Assembly: GCA_937897615.1 (NCBI GenBank)
Contig: CALCNO010000201.1
Span: 62,001-126,000 of the forward strand
DNA: 64,000 nucleotides
Source of the DNA: an uncultured Anaerolineaceae bacterium
Lineage (GTDB): Bacteria > Chloroflexota > Anaerolineae > Anaerolineales > Anaerolineaceae
Direction: 5' to 3'
Shown: positions 1 through 7,835 of the stretch, one piece after another
How the letters are laid out: every line of letters begins with the position of its first letter
How positions within the stretch are numbered: position 1 is the stretch's first letter
Translations under genes and position numbers: made by a program
Notes under the pieces: generated by a model
The model's database searches: none
What the model was told of the DNA's origin: nothing
The model's input: only the letters and a program-made list of their open reading frames with translations

Positions 1-506
1 TCGTAAACGCAGCGCTCCAAATGCTCCACGAACTGGCCAAGAAGGTAAGGGGAAATTGCCTCTCCTGTGCTGGATAAGTTCACGTGCACAGTTGATTTCA
101 AGACCGGGCGCAACGCGGCAGTCCAGGAGGGCGGAATTTGTCGGGTTTTTTTGGCTTTCTTTTCCTCTGCAATGGTAAATTCAAGTTCGCCCACATCTTT
201 TGTGGTTGCTTTTACTGTCACCACGCCCAGGGGCTTCATTGACTTTGCATTTATGACAATATCCGCGTTAACCGGTGTCAGCAGCGGGTTCTCCGGGCTG
301 CACGTTTCACCTGTCAGGGCGGGTTTTCCCTCCTGGGAGATGGTGATCTGCGAGGAAGGAATTTCACTCCCATCATTAAACAATTGGAACTGGGTGATGG
401 TGGCGGGGCCAAAGGTGTTGCGTATGATGAACGTGAACCCCGAGGGGGTGCGTTTGAGGCTTTTGGGAACGACCAGCTTTCGCAAAATGAATTCGGGAAT
501 GCTCAT
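1..506 (-). CDS. GH51-like alpha-L-arabinofuranosidase, N-terminal part (cut by window edge)
   Basis: Reading from 506 down to base 1 the frame stays open (168 codons). The start ATG overlaps the transporter stop codon as ATGA, so the two are probably translationally coupled. Residues 1 to about 140 form a beta-rich extension (IIRNTFGPATITQFQLFNDG and following) that I do not recognise. After it comes VHVNLSSTGEAISPYLLGQF followed by VEHLERCVYD, which matches the start of the catalytic barrel of GH51 arabinofuranosidases (family pattern: ISP-x-x-GQF-x-EHLGRCIY). The catalytic acid/base and nucleophile lie beyond the edge, so activity cannot be judged. The role would be release of arabinose from plant-type glycans, fitting the neighbouring sugar transporter and kinase. 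No signal peptide is seen, suggesting a cytoplasmic enzyme acting on imported oligosaccharides. The family call is fairly firm; the N-terminal extension is unusual for GH51. Confidence 0.68.
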   Translation of the reverse strand, partial: MSIPEFILRKLVVPKSLKRTPSGFTFIIRNTFGPATITQFQLFNDGSEIPSSQITISQEGKPALTGETCSPENPLLTPVNADIVINAKSMKPLGVVTVKATTKDVGELEFTIAEEKKAKKTRQIPPSWTAALRPVLKSTVHVNLSSTGEAISPYLLGQFVEHLERCVY

Positions 507-1798
507 TTTGTTCCCTCCGCCAATGGGTTCGCTTGTGCTGTGCCTGTCTGCTTTTTCATCATGTAAATGGGTATTGCTGCCAGCAGCGTGGCCAGGCCGC
601 CTACCTGGAAGATCAGGGGCGTGGGAATGTAACCATTTTGTTCATTAATCACTGCCTGAATGCCGAAACTGGTGGTTAGCCAGCTCCCGATCATTGGCCC
701 GATCGTCATGGTGAACGCTACCGAGAACAAGATCAGATAGCCGGCAAATTGGCCGCGTTTATCCTCTGGGTAAAGGTCCTTGCTCCAGGCACCGGTGGCG
801 ATTGTCCAGGCGCTGAGGGGCGCCAGCCACAGGATGCCGGTGAGCACCAGCGCGATGATCGATCTGGAAAAAGAGAACGCAACCAGGCCGATCATCTCAC
901 CGAGGATGGCTAACAGGGCTACTTTCTTGCGTCCCCACTTATCCACCAGCATGCCCAGCGGATATGCCAGCGCGATGCCACCCAGCAAGATCGCCAGGAA
1001 AATGACAATGGAGGATTCGGTGGTCGTCTTTTTGAGGTAGTGATTGATGTAGATAATCAGGTAAGGGAAGAAAACCTGCTGTGCGATTCCCCACAGGGTG
1101 ATCGAAATGAAGAGCAGGAGCAGGTTCTCGTTGGCGCGCAGTACCGACCAGCGAAATGTGCCGGCGATTTGCGAAAAGTAGGAACCTTTTGGCGGTGCCT
1201 GCGGTTTCTCCGGTTCTTTGACGCTGATACCGGCAGCCAATCCCAGTACCAGCACCAAGCCGCCGATGATATAGAAAAAGGCGTAGTATCCCAGGTAATC
1301 AATGGCGAAGCCAGCTCCGCCGTAAACCACCAGCATGGCTACCCAGGTGAGGATTTCCAGCACACCCATCACTTTGCCACGGTTCTCGACCGTTGTAATA
1401 TCGGCAACGTAGGCATGAAACACCGAGTCGTTAGCTGAGGAACCAAAGAAGGTCATCACGCAGTCAAAGGCGATTGCCAGCACAATGGCGATGCCGATGG
1501 AGGATACAAAAGCGGAGAGGGGGAAAACTGCTGTGGTGACGCCCCAGAGAATATATCCGATGAGGAGAAAGGGTTTTCTTCCCCACTTGTAGCGCATGCG
1601 GTCACTCAGTGCGCCCATGAATATTGAAGCCAGAGTGGCGGTAACCGCGCTTGCTGCCACCATCCAGGAAATTGGCCTTGGATCAGGGGTAATTTCGTTG
1701 TAGATGAAGGTGTTGAAATACTGATTTTCGACACCCCAGGCCAGTGACCCCAGGAAACCCAAAACGTATACTGACCACCATGAATATTTTGATCTCAT
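503..1798 (-). CDS. MFS sugar transporter
   Basis: A 431-residue integral membrane protein with about 12 predicted hydrophobic segments. The major-facilitator motif appears in both halves: GALSDRMRYKWGRKPF near residue 60 and LVDKWGRKK near residue 285. The start is placed at 1798 because GGAGG stands 5 bases before that ATG; an in-frame start at 1858 would overlap the upstream kinase and lacks such a site. The gene lies between a fructokinase-type kinase and a GH51-like glycosidase, so proton- or sodium-coupled uptake of sugar or short oligosaccharide is the likely job. The substrate is inferred from context only. The 3' end overlaps the glycosidase start by 4 bases. Confidence 0.85.
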   Translation of the reverse strand: MRSKYSWWSVYVLGFLGSLAWGVENQYFNTFIYNEITPDPRPISWMVAASAVTATLASIFMGALSDRMRYKWGRKPFLLIGYILWGVTTAVFPLSAFVSSIGIAIVLAIAFDCVMTFFGSSANDSVFHAYVADITTVENRGKVMGVLEILTWVAMLVVYGGAGFAIDYLGYYAFFYIIGGLVLVLGLAAGISVKEPEKPQAPPKGSYFSQIAGTFRWSVLRANENLLLLFISITLWGIAQQVFFPYLIIYINHYLKKTTTESSIVIFLAILLGGIALAYPLGMLVDKWGRKKVALLAILGEMIGLVAFSFSRSIIALVLTGILWLAPLSAWTIATGAWSKDLYPEDKRGQFAGYLILFSVAFTMTIGPMIGSWLTTSFGIQAVINEQNGYIPTPLIFQVGGLATLLAAIPIYMMKKQTGTAQANPLAEGTK

Positions 1799-1814
1799 TG
1801 TTCCTCCGATGTGG

Positions 1815-2720
1815 CTAGATGGATTGGGCCAGTGCAATGGCACCGAGGATGCCTGCATCTTGCCCGAGTTTTGGCGCTACGATGTAACTGTCTAGTTGCT
1901 GCTTATAGAGTGGTGAACGCAAATAATCATTCAGTTGTTGTTGGAAGGCCGATCTAATTTTGGGCAAAATGCCGGAATGTTGGCTGATGCCGCCGCCGAT
2001 AATGATCCTTTGCGGTGAAAAGGTGAGCGTAAGGTTGAGCGCCATCTGTGCCAGGTATTGCGCCTCAAGTTCCCAGCCTGCATGATCATGTGGGAGTTCA
2101 TTCGGGCGAACACCCCACTTGGCTTCCATGGCGCTCCCGCTTGCCAGGCCTTCCAGGCAATCCTGATGGAATGGGCAGTTGCCCCCAAAGGGATCGCTGG
2201 CGGTGTCATGCCTGATGCGCATGTGTCCGATCTCTGGATGGATGACCCCGTGAACCAATTGATGATTGCAAATAACCCCGCCGCCAATGCCCGTACCAAC
2301 AGTCACATAGACCAGGTCAGATAGGCCGCTGCCCGCACCCCACTTGAGTTCGGCCAGGGCGGCGGCGTTTACGTCAGTATCAAACGCAATTGGAAAGCTG
2401 AACGCGTTTTTCAGGTATTGCACCAACGGAAAATCCTGCCACTCAAGCTTTGGGGTAGAGGTGATCGAACCGTATGTTGGGCTTTCGCGGTGCAGATCTA
2501 CCGGGCCAAAACTGGCAATCCCCATCGATTTTATTGCGAGTTTCTTTGAGGTCAGTTCGTTTTGGATAAAGGCGATCACTTTATCCATGCTTGCTTCAGG
2601 TTTTGTGGTAGGGATCTGGCACTTTGCGACTATTGCAAAAGGGCCGGACGCAATGCAGCAACGGATACTGCTGCCGCCGGTTTCAAGACCGATGAAATAA
2701 TCAGGTTCACTTTGGTTCAT
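1815..2720 (-). CDS. ROK-family sugar kinase, probable fructokinase
   Basis: A 301-residue ROK kinase that would phosphorylate a hexose with ATP in the cytoplasm. The N-terminal phosphate-binding strand is GLETGGSSIRCCIA (residues 11-24) and the second loop is VGTGIGGGV near residue 141. The zinc region HPEIGHMRI followed by GGNCPFHQDCLEGLASGSAM is the form seen in bacterial fructokinases (GmuE/ScrK type) rather than in glucokinases or ROK repressors. There is no N-terminal helix-turn-helix, so it is an enzyme and not a regulator. It heads an operon with the transporter and the GH51 enzyme. The start ATG at 2720 has a weak ribosome site, and a TGCTAAGAT extended -10 lies 14 bases upstream, so the leader would be very short. 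Confidence 0.82.
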   Translation of the reverse strand: MNQSEPDYFIGLETGGSSIRCCIASGPFAIVAKCQIPTTKPEASMDKVIAFIQNELTSKKLAIKSMGIASFGPVDLHRESPTYGSITSTPKLEWQDFPLVQYLKNAFSFPIAFDTDVNAAALAELKWGAGSGLSDLVYVTVGTGIGGGVICNHQLVHGVIHPEIGHMRIRHDTASDPFGGNCPFHQDCLEGLASGSAMEAKWGVRPNELPHDHAGWELEAQYLAQMALNLTLTFSPQRIIIGGGISQHSGILPKIRSAFQQQLNDYLRSPLYKQQLDSYIVAPKLGQDAGILGAIALAQSI

Positions 2721-2733
2721 GGCCGATTGGTTA

Positions 2734-2742
2734 ATCTTAGCA
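2734..2742 (-). promoter_or_regulatory. Extended -10 promoter of the sugar operon
   Basis: On the minus strand TGC-TAAGAT forms an extended -10 (TGn plus five of six consensus bases) with no good -35. Transcription would begin near 2727, about 7 bases before the kinase ATG, implying an almost leaderless mRNA. It stands back to back with the promoter of the plus-strand synthase. Confidence 0.4.
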
Positions 2743-2746
2743 CAAG

Positions 2747-2774
2747 TTCAAGTGGCCTATGAATCGAGTATAAT
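2747..2774 (+). promoter_or_regulatory. Sigma-70-like promoter of the alpha-oxoamine synthase
   Basis: A perfect TATAAT at 2769-2774 is preceded, with a 16-base gap, by a weak TTCAAG at 2747-2752. The predicted start near 2781 gives a leader of about 34 bases ending in GCGAGGGAATT before the ATG at 2815. Confidence 0.5.
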
Positions 2775-2814
2775 TTCCTTCTCTTATTCTTGTTTTATTA
2801 ACTGCGAGGGAATT

Positions 2815-3993
2815 ATGGATCTGTTTGAAAAGTGCAAGGCATTTACTACCGCCAAAGATGCAATGGAAAGTGGTATTTACCCTTACTTCATTCCCTTGAA
2901 TGAAAATGAAGGGACAGAAGTGGTTTACCAGGGCAAGCGTTTGATCATGTGCGGGTCGAATAACTACCTGGGTCTGACCACACATCCGAAAGTGCGCGAA
3001 GCTGCCATCAATGCCATCAAACGGTTTGGCACAAGCTGCACCGGATCGCGTTTTCTTAATGGAACGCTTGCCATGCATGAGCAATTGGAACATGAACTGG
3101 CAGCCTGGGTGGGCAAGGAAGAAGCTCTGGTGTTCTCCACTGGTATGCAGACGAACCTGGGTACCGTCAGCTCTCTGATCGGGCGTGATGATGTGGTTGT
3201 TCTCGATAAAGATGACCACGCCAGCATTGTGGACGGCGCACGCCTGGGATACGGGAAGATCGAGCGTTTTCGCCATAATGACATGGATCACCTGGTGCGG
3301 GTACTGAAATCCATCCCGGACAACGTAGGCAAGTTGGTCGTTGTGGATGGCATGTTCAGTATGGAAGGCGATCTGGCTCCTCTCAAAGAAATGGCCCCCA
3401 TCGCAAAGGAGCATGGCGCTCGCTTGATGGTGGATGATGCGCACGGCATGGGGGTGCTGGGCGGAGGGCATGGCACGGCTGCGCACTTGGGGATGACGGA
3501 TGAAGTTGACTTGATTATGTCCACTTTCAGCAAGTCCTTTGCTTCCCTGGGCGGTTTCATCGCCGGTGATGCCGATACCGTGCATTACATCAAGCACTTT
3601 GCCCGTGCGCTGATCTTCAGCGCCAGTATTCCGCCAGCCAATGCCGCAGCCGCCCTGGCTGCTCTGGAAGTCATGCGCGAAGAACCGCAGCGTGCCCAGC
3701 GGGTGATCGATGTGGCAGAGAAGATGCGCAAGGGGTTCCGCTCCCTCGGCTTTGACATCGGCAACTCGGTGACCCCGGTGGTGCCGATCATCATCGGTGA
3801 CGATACAAAGACCTTCCTCACGTGGAAGAAGCTCTTTGACAACGGCGTGTTTGTGAACCCGGTGGTTTCCCCGGCCGTCAATGCCGGACATCAGTTACTG
3901 CGTACCAGTTACATGGCTACACACACCGATGAGCAAATGGAGAAGGTGCTGGAAACCTTCAAAAAAGTTGGCAAGGAAATGGGCTTGATCTAG
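2815..3993 (+). CDS. PLP-dependent alpha-oxoamine synthase (serine palmitoyltransferase / Kbl type)
   Basis: A 392-residue fold-type I PLP enzyme that condenses an amino acid with an acyl-CoA and releases CO2. The Schiff-base lysine is K240 in STFSKSFASLGGF. The substrate loop CGSNNYLGLTTHP (from residue 46) and the stretch KDDHASIVDGARL are family hallmarks. The N-terminal pattern YPYFIPLNENEGTEVVYQG and the FGTSCTGSRFLNGTLAMHEQ block resemble, from memory, bacterial serine palmitoyltransferase more than BioF or 2-amino-3-ketobutyrate ligase. The start is set at 2815 (GAGGG 6 bases upstream); an in-frame extension to 2719 crosses the promoter. No acyl-carrier protein, biotin gene or threonine dehydrogenase is adjacent. 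Serine palmitoylation would imply sphingoid lipids, but the substrate cannot be fixed from sequence alone. A strong terminator follows. Confidence 0.8.
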   Translation: MDLFEKCKAFTTAKDAMESGIYPYFIPLNENEGTEVVYQGKRLIMCGSNNYLGLTTHPKVREAAINAIKRFGTSCTGSRFLNGTLAMHEQLEHELAAWVGKEEALVFSTGMQTNLGTVSSLIGRDDVVVLDKDDHASIVDGARLGYGKIERFRHNDMDHLVRVLKSIPDNVGKLVVVDGMFSMEGDLAPLKEMAPIAKEHGARLMVDDAHGMGVLGGGHGTAAHLGMTDEVDLIMSTFSKSFASLGGFIAGDADTVHYIKHFARALIFSASIPPANAAAALAALEVMREEPQRAQRVIDVAEKMRKGFRSLGFDIGNSVTPVVPIIIGDDTKTFLTWKKLFDNGVFVNPVVSPAVNAGHQLLRTSYMATHTDEQMEKVLETFKKVGKEMGLI

Positions 3994-3995
3994 AA

Positions 3996-4021
3996 AAAAA
4001 GACCGGGAAACCGGTCTTTTT
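3996..4021. terminator. Bidirectional rho-independent terminator
   Basis: The stem AAAAGACCGG / CCGGTCTTTT closes on a GAAA tetraloop (4007-4010), with A-tract and T-tract flanks on the two sides. It ends the plus-strand synthase and, on the minus strand, overlaps the degV stop codon at 4020-4022. Confidence 0.9.
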
Positions 4022-4853
4022 ATTTGGTCAAGTAGAGGATGCCAATCGTCTTTGGCCCGCAATGGCTGGCAATCGTAGAGCCAGCTTCTGTGATCAGGAT
4101 TTCTCCAAACAACGCCAGTTTCTCCAGTTCTTCTTTGAGGAACACTGCATCTTCGGGGCAGGCACAATGGGTAACAAACGCGCGCTGCGGGTCAATTTCT
4201 TCTCTTTTTGCAACGATTTCGCTGACCATTGAAAGCAATGCCTTTTTGCGACTACCGCTGATCTTGTCTTTGACCCCAAGCGTGCCATCGGGGCGTACCT
4301 CGATCACCGGGCGGATTTTGAGCAGGCTGCCGACCACGAGTTCCAGAGCTGAACAGCGCCCGCCTTTATAGAGGTAATCAAGGGTGTCGATGACAAAAGA
4401 GGTGCGCACTTTGGAGATTCTTGGATAAATCTGCTCGGCGATCTGGCTGGCGCTGAAACCTTGTCTGCTGAGGTCGCTCGCTGCAAGCACCAGCAGGCCA
4501 ATGCCGGTGGAGAGATTTAATGAATCGATGGCAATCTTTTTTTGCGCGTTGCTACCCTCAAGCGCCAGTAAACTGCTCTGGTAGCTGGCTGATAATTTTG
4601 AGCTGATTCCGATATAAACCAATTCAGGGTATTTATCGAAAACGGCCTTATAGGTTTCTATGGAAGGCGCTGATGTTTTGGGTAACTCACCGTTCTTCTC
4701 AACAAGTTCAAACAGAGCGGGGGTGGTGAGTTCAACCCCGTCCAGATAGTTACGGCCGGCAATGAACACCGAAAGAGGGATGACCTGAATGTTGTGTTTC
4801 TGGATGAGTTCGGCTGAGAGATCGCACGTGCTGTCACTGATGATCATGGTCAT
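4020..4853 (-). CDS. DegV family fatty-acid-binding protein
   Basis: A 277-residue DegV protein. The start MTMIISDSTCDLSAELIQKH is the standard DegV N terminus, with the DST motif that contacts the fatty-acid carboxylate. Further hallmarks are TSAPS near residue 70, IDSLNLSTGIGLLV, and the C-terminal ITEAGSTIASHCGPKTIGI. Bacterial DegV/FakB proteins bind fatty acids and present them to the kinase FakA; no fakA lies in this window. I chose 4853 because a TTG-initiated extension to 4892 would run into the corA stop and the family starts at this Met. The gene follows corA closely and ends at the shared terminator, so it is probably the last gene of the sufR operon. A single DegV gene does not reveal ligand specificity. 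Confidence 0.88.
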   Translation of the reverse strand: MTMIISDSTCDLSAELIQKHNIQVIPLSVFIAGRNYLDGVELTTPALFELVEKNGELPKTSAPSIETYKAVFDKYPELVYIGISSKLSASYQSSLLALEGSNAQKKIAIDSLNLSTGIGLLVLAASDLSRQGFSASQIAEQIYPRISKVRTSFVIDTLDYLYKGGRCSALELVVGSLLKIRPVIEVRPDGTLGVKDKISGSRKKALLSMVSEIVAKREEIDPQRAFVTHCACPEDAVFLKEELEKLALFGEILITEAGSTIASHCGPKTIGILYLTK

Positions 4854-4882
4854 GAGCGATGGAATGTCCTTTTGCTGATGGA

Positions 4883-5860
4883 TTAAAACCAATTGCGCTT
4901 CTTGAAATAGAACACCATGGCAACCCCCAAAAGTACCATTAAAACACAGGCGAGATAAAAGCCAAGGGGATGGGCAGACCCGGGGATATGCAAAAAGTTC
5001 ATGCCAAACACGCCGGCGATGAAGGACAGGGGCAGGAAAATGGTCGAAACGATGGTGAGGGCTTTCATGATCTCGTTCAGGCGTAAGCTGGTTGAGTTCA
5101 GGTAGATATCCAACGCGCCGGAAATGATATCGCGCAGCGTATCTGCCAAATCTTGTATGCGCACCAGATGATCATAAATATCGCGGAAGTAGTAGCGACT
5201 CTGGGTGTCGATTTGCGCAAATTCATCCCTGGAAAGCCGATTCATCACCTCACGCATCGGAGAAATGATGCGCCGTAATGCCATGATGTTATGTTTTAGC
5301 GAAAGCAACTTTTGCAACGTCGTGGGGGTGGGTTTTTCCAGAACGCTGTCTTCCAGCCATTCTACTTCCGATTCCATTTCATCGATCAGGGGCAGGTATT
5401 CATCCACCAGGGCATCCAGGATCGAATGGCACAAAAAGTCGGGGCCAAAGTTGGTAATGCGGAAATCCCGCTTGGCACGCGCCCAGGCGCGATCCACCGG
5501 GGACATGGTCGGGTTTGTGCATACCGAAACGATGTAATTCTCTCCCAGAAAAATATTCAGCTCGGAAGTGTTGATCTCAAGGGATTCTTTTTCGGTCTTC
5601 AGCGCATGGGTGATGATGAAAAGATAATCCACAAAATCGTCTACCTTGGCAGCCTGGTAGCCATTCGTCTGGCAATCTTCCACTGCCAGTGGGTGAAAGT
5701 GAAACGTATCGATGAGGAATTGTTGCAATTCTTCATTACTGGCAGATTCGATGCTCACCCAAAGATACCCATTGGGGTTGCCGATTCTTGCAGCGATTTC
5801 ATCAATTGTATTCAGGTATTCTGGAGATTTTTGGGGTGCGAAGAAGATGCTGCGAATCAT
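4883..5860 (-). CDS. corA: CorA-type magnesium/cobalt transporter
   Basis: A 325-residue CorA channel. The long soluble N-terminal domain (residues 1 to about 260, mixed alpha/beta then long helices) is followed by two membrane helices. The selectivity signature GMNF sits at the end of the first one (IAGVFGMNFLHIPG) and the chain ends in the basic KKRNWF. This is the complete family architecture; CorA forms pentamers that pass Mg2+ inward. The start is the ATG at 5860; a TTG 18 bases upstream is in frame but less likely. TACAAT lies only 6 bases before this ATG, so an additional, nearly leaderless transcript is possible, although the gene also follows the SufT-like gene by 33 bases. It probably shares the sufR transcript. 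Confidence 0.9.
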   Translation of the reverse strand: MIRSIFFAPQKSPEYLNTIDEIAARIGNPNGYLWVSIESASNEELQQFLIDTFHFHPLAVEDCQTNGYQAAKVDDFVDYLFIITHALKTEKESLEINTSELNIFLGENYIVSVCTNPTMSPVDRAWARAKRDFRITNFGPDFLCHSILDALVDEYLPLIDEMESEVEWLEDSVLEKPTPTTLQKLLSLKHNIMALRRIISPMREVMNRLSRDEFAQIDTQSRYYFRDIYDHLVRIQDLADTLRDIISGALDIYLNSTSLRLNEIMKALTIVSTIFLPLSFIAGVFGMNFLHIPGSAHPLGFYLACVLMVLLGVAMVFYFKKRNWF

Positions 5861-5893
5861 GCAGCAATTGTAACCCAAAAACGGTTACGCGAT

Positions 5894-6247
5894 TTAAAAC
5901 AGCCCCCATTCCCCGCCGAGTCCCTCTTCCATCATGGAAAAATCCCAGGCCTCCAGGCCGAAATCAATGCCAACCGGGCGCTCCAGGATTTGCTCAGCTT
6001 TCTGGCGGGTAGATTCCAGCATCGCCGGCCCGTAAGGACAGAACGGGGTGGTGAGGATCATCTTGACGATTGCTCCCTCGTCATCGATCTTGACATTGCG
6101 GATCAGGCCTAGCTGGATGATATTGAGGTTGATCTCTGGATCGGTGATTTCGCTTAACCCCTTACGGAGCTGGTCGCACAGCTCGGGGTGAGTAGTTTCC
6201 GCTTCCCAAACGGGACGGTTAGTGCCGGGTTTGGCTTGTTCTGTCAT
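5894..6247 (-). CDS. SufT/MIP18-like iron-sulfur assembly factor (DUF59)
   Basis: A 117-residue protein. The conserved DUF59 core runs from LSEITDPEINLNIIQLGLI through VKMILTTPFCPYGPAML, with the single conserved cysteine C70 in the TTPFCP loop. In this family (SufT, MIP18/CIA2, PaaD) that cysteine helps load Fe-S clusters onto target proteins. The gene lies 14 bases downstream of sufR, and sufR is divergent from the suf operon, so a role in Fe-S maturation or trafficking is well supported by context. Residues 1-25 form a polar tail that is unlike the core. PaaD-type use in phenylacetate oxidation is unlikely because no paa genes are present. Confidence 0.85.
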   Translation of the reverse strand: MTEQAKPGTNRPVWEAETTHPELCDQLRKGLSEITDPEINLNIIQLGLIRNVKIDDEGAIVKMILTTPFCPYGPAMLESTRQKAEQILERPVGIDFGLEAWDFSMMEEGLGGEWGLF

Positions 6248-6261
6248 GGTCTCTCCAGGGG

Positions 6262-6873
6262 TTAGGCTTTAATGTGATAGGAGCAGCATTGATCCCCGTC
6301 CAGTACGCAGGTGACCTTTTGGGTCTTGCGGGAAAGAATGGACGAAATGAGCGTTTGGTCCAAAATGCATACTTCTGGGTGAGATTGCCCAATATGATAG
6401 TACGGACAGGAAATTTCGTTGATCGTATAACCGTCTTCTTTCTTTTCCCACTCGATCATAAAACCTTCTGCTGCCAGCGCTTGCTGGATAAAATCAAGTT
6501 TTTGCTCCAGAGATAAGGCCCTGGTTTTATCCATTTGGTCTTTTGCCATGGATTGGGCAATCTTCAAAAACATCTCCTGCACTTGTTCGCTGGAGAGAGT
6601 TTGCTTGAGCTGGTCGAGCAACTTATTGGTGAGGTTCATGTAGCGCGTGGGGAATTTTTCCTGCCCGCTCTCGGAAAGGGAATAGACCAGGCGAGGGCGG
6701 CCTACGCCGTGCCTGACCTCGTTGGCAACAATCAACCCGTCTGCCAGCAGCGTGGTCAAATGGTGCCGAACAGAAATGGCATTAATGCTCACTGCTGCGG
6801 CAAGGTCGGTGATAGAAGCATTGGGGTGATTGAGTAAGGTTTTTAAAATCCGGTCACGGGTACTTTTCATCAT
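6262..6873 (-). CDS. sufR: SufR-type iron-sulfur-sensing transcriptional repressor
   Basis: A 203-residue regulator. The N-terminal winged helix-turn-helix (residues 5-70) contains ITDLAAAVSINAISVRHHLT and the wing HGVGRPRLVYSL. A central helical dimerisation region follows, then a cysteine-rich C-terminal domain with C156, C169, C189, C196 and C197; the C-x12-C spacing matches the first pair of SufR cluster ligands. The family binds a [4Fe-4S] cluster and represses suf genes when the cluster is present. It is divergent from sufC across a 165-base region carrying both promoters. The start at 6873 has AGGA 6 bases upstream; the next codon is also ATG. The downstream SufT-like gene is probably co-transcribed, giving a self-contained Fe-S homeostasis unit. 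Confidence 0.9.
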   Translation of the reverse strand: MMKSTRDRILKTLLNHPNASITDLAAAVSINAISVRHHLTTLLADGLIVANEVRHGVGRPRLVYSLSESGQEKFPTRYMNLTNKLLDQLKQTLSSEQVQEMFLKIAQSMAKDQMDKTRALSLEQKLDFIQQALAAEGFMIEWEKKEDGYTINEISCPYYHIGQSHPEVCILDQTLISSILSRKTQKVTCVLDGDQCCSYHIKA

Positions 6874-6888
6874 AATTTCCTGTTTCTT

Positions 6889-6918
6889 AATATACCACGA
6901 GGTGATAATAATTGTCAA
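6889..6918 (-). promoter_or_regulatory. sufR promoter
   Basis: On the minus strand a perfect TTGACA (6913-6918), an 18-base spacer and TATATT (6889-6894). The predicted start near 6882 leaves a leader of about 10 bases that still contains the AGGA site. Confidence 0.75.
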
Positions 6919-6946
6919 TAATTTGATAAATATAGTAAATATTGAC
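6914..6946. promoter_or_regulatory. Inverted repeat between sufR and sufC promoters, candidate operator
   Basis: GTCAATA (6914-6920) and TATTGAC (6940-6946) are perfect inverted copies separated by 19 bases, with further AT-rich similarity inside each arm. Each arm covers the -35 element of one divergent promoter, so a dimeric regulator bound here would block both. Part of the symmetry is unavoidable because two divergent -35 boxes face away from each other; only the ATA extension goes beyond that. Confidence 0.4.
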
Positions 6947-6970
6947 TGGAAAGGGCAGAGGTGTTATAAT
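6942..6970 (+). promoter_or_regulatory. suf operon promoter
   Basis: TTGACT (6942-6947), an exact 17-base spacer and TATAAT (6965-6970): close to the housekeeping consensus. Transcription would start near 6977 and give a 62-base leader. A 10-base palindrome AACCGCGGTT (6971-6980) overlaps the start point. Confidence 0.85.
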
Positions 6971-7038
6971 AACCGCGGTTGCTGGATAAAAATAATAAAC
7001 ATCATAAAAATCATACAAATGCTTGTTTGGAGTTATGC

Positions 7039-7812
7039 ATGTCGGAACTGGTGATCGAAAACTTACATGTGAATATCGAAGAAAAAGAAATCCTAAAGGG
7101 TTTGAGCCTTGCAGTGAAGCAGGGAGAAGTGCATGCCATCATGGGGCCAAACGGCACGGGAAAATCTACCCTGGCCTATACGCTGATGGGGCATCCTTCT
7201 TATGAAGTAACTGAGGGCAGCGCCACTTTTAAGGGGAAACAGCTTTTTGAACTCTCTGTGGATGAGCGCTCGCGCCTGGGGTTGTTCCTGGCCTTTCAAT
7301 ACCCGGTTTCCATTCCCGGGGTTACTATGGCTAATTTCCTACGCACGGCTGTAAATGCCCGGCGCAAAGCCGAAAACACCGATGACAAGGGCATTAGCAT
7401 CCCGGAGTTCCGCAAGCTGCTGGTTGAAAAAATGCAGATGCTCAAGATGGATCCTTCATTTGCCGGCCGTTATTTGAATGAGGGCTTTTCTGGCGGAGAA
7501 AAGAAACGCGCAGAGGTTCTGCAGATGGCAATTCTCCAACCCGAGATTGCAATCCTTGACGAGACCGATTCCGGGCTGGATATTGATGCGCTCAAGGTTG
7601 TCTCGGAAGGCGTAAATATTCTCCGCAGCCAGAACATCGGTGTTTTGCTGATCACCCATTATCAGCGTATGTTGAATTACATCAAGCCCGACTTTGTGCA
7701 TGTCATGCTGGGTGGAACGATTGTGGAATCCGGCGGCCCGGAACTGGCTTTGCATCTGGAAGAGCACGGTTACGAGTGGATTCGTGAAAAGTACGAGTCC
7801 GTTGACAATTGA
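7039..7812 (+). CDS. sufC: SufC Fe-S assembly ATPase
   Basis: A 257-residue ABC-type ATPase that powers the SufBCD scaffold. Walker A is GPNGTGKST (about residue 34), the Q-loop lies in [13 protein letters not shown], the ABC signature is [16 protein letters not shown], and Walker B is [18 protein letters not shown] with the SufC-specific [11 protein letters not shown] form. The start is placed at 7039 because GGAG stands 6 bases upstream and the SufC family begins at [11 protein letters not shown]; an upstream in-frame start lies inside the leader. It is the first gene of the operon and is followed after 23 bases by sufB. Expression is probably controlled by the divergent SufR. Confidence 0.96.
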   Translation: MSELVIENLHVNIEEKEILKGLSLAVKQGEVHAIMGPNGTGKSTLAYTLMGHPSYEVTEGSATFKGKQLFELSVDERSRLGLFLAFQYPVSIPGVTMANFLRTAVNARRKAENTDDKGISIPEFRKLLVEKMQMLKMDPSFAGRYLNEGFSGGEKKRAEVLQMAILQPEIAILDETDSGLDIDALKVVSEGVNILRSQNIGVLLITHYQRMLNYIKPDFVHVMLGGTIVESGGPELALHLEEHGYEWIREKYESVDN

Positions 7813-7835
7813 TTAGATGACCTGGAAGGTCTTTT

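Noticed and set aside
2737..3891. A 384-codon open frame on the minus strand opposite the alpha-oxoamine synthase.
   Set aside because: Antisense to a gene with clear catalytic motifs; composition (His- and Gln-rich) is typical of a shadow frame.
5312..6112. A 266-codon plus-strand frame across corA and the SufT-like gene.
   Set aside because: It spans two well supported minus-strand genes and their gap, so it is fortuitous.
6971..6980. AACCGCGGTT palindrome as the SufR operator.
   Set aside because: Perfect but only 10 bases and located at the start point; it may matter, but the repeat at 6914-6946 covers both promoters and is the better candidate. Not listed as a separate operator.
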